DNA of 10,112 nt from NCBI GenBank assembly GCA_001800075.1, contig MGUR01000062.1:72387-82498 (forward strand), written 5' to 3'. Position 1 is the first letter of the stretch, and each line of letters begins with the position of its first letter. A program made the position numbers and the translations under genes. This DNA is from Elusimicrobia bacterium RIFCSPLOWO2_01_FULL_59_12. Its GTDB lineage: Bacteria; Elusimicrobiota; Elusimicrobia; 2-01-FULL-59-12. The notes under the pieces are model-generated. The model saw only the letters and a program-made list of their open reading frames with translations, made no database searches and was not told the DNA's origin. Below, one piece after another: positions 6,270 to 10,112 of the stretch.

Positions 6270-7013
6270 TCAGGGGCTGGTATTATAGCGAAAGAGGAGT
6301 TTGAGGTAGCTGAGGATCGTGCTCGGGATGTGGATTTTGCTGCCCGAGCCGCGTTTGTCGTAGCGCAGTTCAAAGGGAACCTCTCCGGCCCGGGCGCCCT
6401 GCCGCACCACCTGGATGAACAAGTCCGTCCCGCCCGCGAAGCCGCGTTCATCGATCAATCGCTCTCCATGGCGTTGATACGCGTTTTGCAGATCCCGCAC
6501 GCGATAAGCTCGAAAACCGTTGGTGTACGCGGCCACGCCCGGAAAACGAAAGCGCATCCGGAAAAGCGCGTTGGCGCCGCGGCTCAACACCGTTCTCAAG
6601 AATGGAACTCCCCGCGCCTGCCCGCCTTCGGCGGTGTAGGATCCCGTGACGGCGCCGAAACCCTCTTCTATTTTTTTGATCAGATCCGGGATGGCGGCCG
6701 GGGGGTGGGTGTTGTCGGCATCCAAGGTCACCAGAATGTCTTCCGGCCGGGCATTTCGGAGCACCCAGAGGACGCCCGTTTTAAGGGCCGCGCCATAGCC
6801 TTGATTGGCGGCATGCTGCACGTATTGCAGCGGCATCCGGCCCGCCAGGGTCTTGGCCAAGGCGGCGGTGCCATCGGTGGAACCATCGTCCACAAGGCAA
6901 AGGGTGAAGCGGATCTTCAAGGGCGTCAGGGTATGATGGATGTCAGGTATCAATTCGCGGAGAGCGGCCTCTTCGTTGAAGGCGGGAAGGAGAACGTAAA
7001 GGGATGCGGACAA
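6270..7013 (-). CDS. GT2 family glycosyltransferase, dolichol/polyprenol-phosphate sugar synthase (DPM1) type
   Basis: A 247-residue GT-A fold transferase. YVLLPAFNEE (6-15) opens the nucleotide-binding fold, VDDGSTDGT (41-49) is the first acidic motif, NQGYGAALKTG (70-80) is typical of the DPM1/DPG-synthase branch, and LDADNTH (97-103) holds the DxD metal-binding motif. KRGSGSKIH (220-228) matches the basic C-terminal motif of polyprenyl-phosphate transferases. There is no C-terminal membrane domain, so it is a short peripheral enzyme. Members move a sugar from GDP- or UDP-sugar to polyprenyl phosphate at the cytoplasmic face, making a donor for glycans or protein glycosylation; the sugar here is unknown. 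The start is a TTG at 7013, one base after the CstA-family stop; the fold begins at once, so no residues seem missing, but the Shine-Dalgarno match (AGGGATC) is distant and weak. Confidence 0.88.
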   Translation of the reverse strand: MSASLYVLLPAFNEEAALRELIPDIHHTLTPLKIRFTLCLVDDGSTDGTAALAKTLAGRMPLQYVQHAANQGYGAALKTGVLWVLRNARPEDILVTLDADNTHPPAAIPDLIKKIEEGFGAVTGSYTAEGGQARGVPFLRTVLSRGANALFRMRFRFPGVAAYTNGFRAYRVRDLQNAYQRHGERLIDERGFAGGTDLFIQVVRQGARAGEVPFELRYDKRGSGSKIHIPSTILSYLKLLFRYNTSP

Positions 7014-7014
7014 G

Positions 7015-8664
7015 TTAATGGGATCCCTGAGGGATCGGCCGGGCGCGGCGGACTTGTGTCAGCATGAGAAGCGCCAGGAGCGCGAGGATCACGGCGACCC
7101 AGCCGATGGGATCCAAGGCATTCGATCCTAAGCGCGTGCGCGCCGTGACCCCCAGCGACCAGAGGGTCATGACCAGCATGAACGCCGCCGGAACGGCCGT
7201 CGGCCAGATGGGTTTTCCGAGCCGCCTCAGCCATAACGTCAGGCCGACCAGCGTCAATCCGGCCAACAGCTGGTTGGACGTTCCAAAGATCGTCCAGAAC
7301 ATTTTCCACGCGGGGATCGCCTGCCCCGAAGCGTCTTTGAGACTCATACAAACGAACACGCCGGGCAGGGCGAGGCTCATGATCGTTGCCGCATGCTTGC
7401 CTTGAGCGCTCTTCCACCCCAGAAGTTCCTGAAGAATATAGCGGCTTAACCGGGTGGCCACATCCAGGGTGTCATAGATAAACGTCGCAAAGGCGAGCAG
7501 CGTAAAAGACATGGCCCATTCCCGCGCAACACCGAAGGTCTCCACAAAACGGCTTAACCCGGCGGCATAGATCCGGTCCGGCTGCGAGGCGGTCAGTCCG
7601 TCGCCGGGCGCCAGGAGCATGACGGTCGATAGGGCGATCACCGCGACCAGGCCCTCCAGCAGCATACCGCCGTAACCCACCAAATGGGTGTCGCTTTCCT
7701 GCGCGACCTGTTTCGAGGTTGTTCCGGAGCTGACTAATCCGTGAAAACCTGAGCAGGCGCCGCACGCGATGGTCACAAAAAGCATCGGGAAAAGCGGCAA
7801 GCCATTCAACGCCTGCCATCCCAGAAATGCCGGATACCGCACCGATTCGCCGCCAAGGAATATCCCCACGACCCCTGCGGCCAGGACGATATATAGGAAG
7901 AACCCTCCCAGATACCCCCGGGGCTGCAGCAGCGCCCACAGGGGGGTGACCGACGCGAGAAAGCAATACGCCAGAAGCAGGAGGTTCCAGACGACCTGCG
8001 GCCGCAGGCCGCCGAGAGCGGGCATCTGAATCGGGAATGACTGGCCGAACCAGATCGCTCCCGCGACGAGGGGCACGAAGATGACGGTCGCGCGCCCCAG
8101 GGTGATTTTCCCGGATCGCAGCCAGAACCCCATCGCCACCGCCAGCAAGAGATAGAGCAGTGAAGCGGTCGCGACGCCGCCTCCGTAGGTGGGTTCCATA
8201 AAGGACGCGCTGGTCAAGTCGGTGAAGGCCGTGATCACGTAAACCAGGGACAGCCAGATGAACAGGAGAAAAAGCAGGTACGCCCGGCGTCCCATCTGCT
8301 CCCCGACGATTTCAGCGACGGATCGCGCGTCGTGGCGCACGGAGCCTATCAGGCTGGAAAAATCATGAACCGCGCCGAAGAAGACGGCGCCCAAAAGGAT
8401 CCACAGCAGGGCCGGAAGCCATCCGAACCAGAGTCCGGCCAGGATCGGGCCGACAATCGGCCCGGCGGCCGCGATCGCGGAAAAATGCTGGCCGAGCAGG
8501 AGCGGGGCGCGCGCCGGCACGAAGTCCTCGCCGTCGTTATGGACCGAGGCGGGAGTGGGCGTCACGTTGGAGAGCGTGAAAAAACGGGCGATGACTCGTC
8601 CGTAGGTGAAATACGCGATCAGGAAAAAGGCGCAGGCGCCGAATGCGATCCAGGAGAGCGGCAT
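7015..8664 (-). CDS. cstA: CstA-family carbon starvation protein (peptide/pyruvate transporter)
   Basis: A 549-residue polytopic inner-membrane protein with about 14-16 hydrophobic segments. Family signatures are in order: TYGR (20-23), HNDGEDFVPARAPLLLGQHF (42-61), AAAGPIVGPILA (65-76), HDF (100-102), ACGACSGFHGLVSSGTTSKQ (300-319), DTLDVATRLSRYILQEL (398-414) and FGTSNQLLAGLTL (460-472). CstA-type proteins import peptides or pyruvate and are often induced by carbon limitation. At 549 residues it is shorter than the roughly 700-residue E. coli CstA, like the compact versions in many other phyla; both the CstA core and the C-terminal five-helix part are recognisable. The ATG at 8664 was chosen because the helix-starting MPLSWIAF matches the usual N-terminus; the 50 extra upstream residues up to 8814 overlap the previous gene and are basic and low-complexity. 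It starts 26 bases after the SpoIID-domain gene, without a clear Shine-Dalgarno site. Confidence 0.93.
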   Translation of the reverse strand: MPLSWIAFGACAFFLIAYFTYGRVIARFFTLSNVTPTPASVHNDGEDFVPARAPLLLGQHFSAIAAAGPIVGPILAGLWFGWLPALLWILLGAVFFGAVHDFSSLIGSVRHDARSVAEIVGEQMGRRAYLLFLLFIWLSLVYVITAFTDLTSASFMEPTYGGGVATASLLYLLLAVAMGFWLRSGKITLGRATVIFVPLVAGAIWFGQSFPIQMPALGGLRPQVVWNLLLLAYCFLASVTPLWALLQPRGYLGGFFLYIVLAAGVVGIFLGGESVRYPAFLGWQALNGLPLFPMLFVTIACGACSGFHGLVSSGTTSKQVAQESDTHLVGYGGMLLEGLVAVIALSTVMLLAPGDGLTASQPDRIYAAGLSRFVETFGVAREWAMSFTLLAFATFIYDTLDVATRLSRYILQELLGWKSAQGKHAATIMSLALPGVFVCMSLKDASGQAIPAWKMFWTIFGTSNQLLAGLTLVGLTLWLRRLGKPIWPTAVPAAFMLVMTLWSLGVTARTRLGSNALDPIGWVAVILALLALLMLTQVRRARPIPQGSH

Positions 8665-8690
8665 GCCGGTTATTTTACATGTTGTCGGTC

Positions 8691-10112
8691 TTAATAATTC
8701 AGCGTGCGGAGCGTGGCGCCGGGATAATAAAAGCGGATGATGTCGGCGCAGCTCTTTTTTGCGGCGGCCTGTCCCGCGGCGCCGGTCTGACAAAGCCCGA
8801 CGGCATGGCCCCACCCTCCTCCGTAAACCCAGAACGATTCCGGGGCGCCGTCAGGGTCCAGGTGCGCCTCCGCCAGAAAAAGCGTGCTGCGCAAACTTCC
8901 CAGCAGGTATCGGATCAAGTTCTCGCGTTTGATCGTCCGCGTTTGCCGCGACCCTTCGATTTGGATCTCGCGCACATTCCCGCTTTCGGTCCTGCCCACC
9001 GGGAGGATGCGACGGATCCGGCCGACGCGGTGGCGCTTGCCGAGGTGTCTCTGCAAGTCCGCCGCCGGGATGATCCGGAGCCAGCGAAACTCCGATCCGG
9101 GGGACAGCTCCGGCGCGTTGCAGTAAGCGGGAGGCGCGTTCTTTATCCAGAGCAGGACCTCCCAGGGGGAACGGGGAGGCTCCAGGCGGCCGGGATCCCC
9201 ATCCGCGCGGCGCTGGAGGTACGGGACCTCATGCCAGCCGGACAGATCGCTGGACCGCTGGGTAAAACCGCCGCAGGTGGAGTGGTAAAGCGTATTCGCC
9301 AGGCCGCCGCGGTAATACGCCACTTGCCCCCGCGTCGATAGAACCGCCTGGCGCACGCGCGGATCCTCTGCCCTGACGCCTTGATACACCTGACAGTGCT
9401 GGCTGTCGCAAAGATCGTAATAGTATCGCCCGTGACGGCGGAACCCCTGTTTTCGGAGCAGGGTTTGATTGCGCGCGATGACGGCTTGGACCTTCAGCAC
9501 CTCCATCGGCCAGCGGGCCGGGACCTCCGCCGGCACCACGCCCAGCAGATAGGCCTCCACGTTGACCCGGTTCACCGGCGATATCACCCGCTCCAGCGCA
9601 GTCAACTCCAGTTCGCCGCGGTACTCGCGGTCGTCCCAGCCGGTGCGCGAGGCGTCCGCCGGGACGCCGTCAACGATAAACGTTCTGAAGCGCGCGTCCA
9701 GGGGTTCAAAACGCAGGGTGCGGCGGAAGCGCCCGTATCGCCGGCCATCCGGCCCGATCAACTCCAGATGATGCGGCGCCGCCATCCGCGCCCGCCAGGT
9801 TTCTTTCGGTCCGCCCTGCGCGTAGACCTTTCCCGTTCGCGTGCCGACCACCTGGAAAGGCCCGGCGAAACGCATGGTTAGGGTGGTCACGCCTTGCGGG
9901 CGGCCCTGGCTGTTGGTGTTCAGGCCGATGCGGACATATGGGAGACGCTCGGTTTCCGGCACCGCTTCTACATGGGGACTGAAAGCAAGCCGCACGAACG
10001 GTATGATGTCGCCCGGCTTTTTGATGAGTCGTGGATGCAGCGCCTGCTGCTTCCGGTAAATCGGGTCATTGCGCGGGAAAGCGTTGAGATACCGCGCGTA
10101 CTGACCCCAGGC
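8691..10112 (-). CDS. SpoIID/LytB-domain cell-wall protein with N-terminal extension (5' partial)
   Basis: The frame is open to the right edge, so the true start lies outside; 473 residues are visible. Counting from the in-frame GTG at 9995, residues about 140-260 and 385-425 form the SpoIID/LytB domain: VNVEAYLLGVVPAEVPARWP with E157 at the position of the catalytic Glu of SpoIID, EVLKVQAVIARNQTLL, YYYDLCDSQHCQVYQG (C196 and C201), the STCGG turn (239-243), and the C-terminal GGGWGHAVGLCQTGAAGQA, where Ala replaces the usual Gly after GH. SpoIID is a lytic transglycosylase on peptide-stripped glycan, while LytB homologues are described as amidase enhancers; non-sporulating bacteria keep such proteins for wall remodelling. 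Residues 1-135 are beta-rich. Upstream of the GTG the frame reads AWGQYARYLNAFPRNDPIYR, which looks like the end of a TPR-type helical repeat. It is first of the visible four-gene block. Confidence 0.88.
   Translation of the reverse strand, partial: AWGQYARYLNAFPRNDPIYRKQQALHPRLIKKPGDIIPFVRLAFSPHVEAVPETERLPYVRIGLNTNSQGRPQGVTTLTMRFAGPFQVVGTRTGKVYAQGGPKETWRARMAAPHHLELIGPDGRRYGRFRRTLRFEPLDARFRTFIVDGVPADASRTGWDDREYRGELELTALERVISPVNRVNVEAYLLGVVPAEVPARWPMEVLKVQAVIARNQTLLRKQGFRRHGRYYYDLCDSQHCQVYQGVRAEDPRVRQAVLSTRGQVAYYRGGLANTLYHSTCGGFTQRSSDLSGWHEVPYLQRRADGDPGRLEPPRSPWEVLLWIKNAPPAYCNAPELSPGSEFRWLRIIPAADLQRHLGKRHRVGRIRRILPVGRTESGNVREIQIEGSRQTRTIKRENLIRYLLGSLRSTLFLAEAHLDPDGAPESFWVYGGGWGHAVGLCQTGAAGQAAAKKSCADIIRFYYPGATLRTLNY

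Noticed and set aside
6282..6287. Perfect TATAAT on the minus strand just before the transglutaminase-like gene
   Set aside because: It encodes Tyr-Asn near the end of the glycosyltransferase, and no -35-like hexamer lies 16-18 bases upstream; probably chance.
6330..7067. 245-codon plus-strand open frame opposite the glycosyltransferase
   Set aside because: It mirrors a clear GT2 gene, has no recognisable motif and an atypical Gly/Arg/Gln-rich composition; long antisense frames are expected in GC-rich DNA.
8665..8814. 50-residue N-terminal extension of the CstA-family gene
   Set aside because: It overlaps the SpoIID-domain gene, is a basic low-complexity shadow of it, and family members begin at the MPLSWIAF-type helix.
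8643..9341. 232-codon plus-strand open frame opposite the SpoIID-domain gene
   Set aside because: Arg/Ala/Gly-rich product without domain signatures, fully antisense to a gene with strong family motifs.
1..10112. tRNA, rRNA, CRISPR array, insertion sequence or attachment site
   Set aside because: Both strands were scanned by eye; no cloverleaf, regular direct repeat, transposase motif or terminal inverted repeat was seen, and coding density leaves little room.

Overview
The window is GC-rich and almost fully coding, with eight protein genes in two convergent blocks. I see no RNA gene, CRISPR array, insertion sequence or phage element. Class III prepilins point to a bacterium with type IV pili or a type II secretion pseudopilus, so probably one with a Gram-negative envelope. 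A SpoIID/LytB-domain protein outside any visible sporulation context and a bacterial acyl desaturase would fit lineages such as Omnitrophota, Elusimicrobiota or Nitrospirota. That placement is inference from gene content only; no marker gene is present.

Plus strand, 1-3997: three overlapping genes of a minor-pilin cluster in PilV-, PilW- and PilX-like order. The first gene runs off the left edge. What is visible is the end of a probable PilV-like pilin body joined to about 690 residues of extracellular beta-sandwich domains: carboxypeptidase-regulatory-like units and a lamin-tail-like domain. The second is a clear short prepilin. The third has a PilX-like N-terminal membrane helix and a long Gly/Ser/Asn-rich exported part. 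The overlaps are 7 and 4 bases, so the genes are probably translationally coupled. A GC-rich hairpin just after the last stop may terminate the transcript.

Minus strand, 10112-4001: five genes read leftward. Four are tightly packed (gaps of 26, 1 and 2 bases): a SpoIID/LytB-domain cell-wall protein (5' end outside the window), a CstA-family transporter, a DPM1-type GT2 glycosyltransferase and a membrane-anchored transglutaminase-like protein. After a 113-base gap comes an acyl-lipid/acyl-CoA desaturase with a charged coiled-coil tail; it has its own strong Shine-Dalgarno site and may have its own promoter. Its stop lies 3 bases from the double stop of the last pilin gene.

The minus-strand set can be read as envelope and membrane housekeeping: wall turnover, peptide or pyruvate uptake, lipid-linked sugar transfer and membrane fluidity. 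The functional link between these genes is inference. The most distinctive element is the very large modular PilV-like protein beside ordinary minor pilins, with no PilY1-like gene after them.
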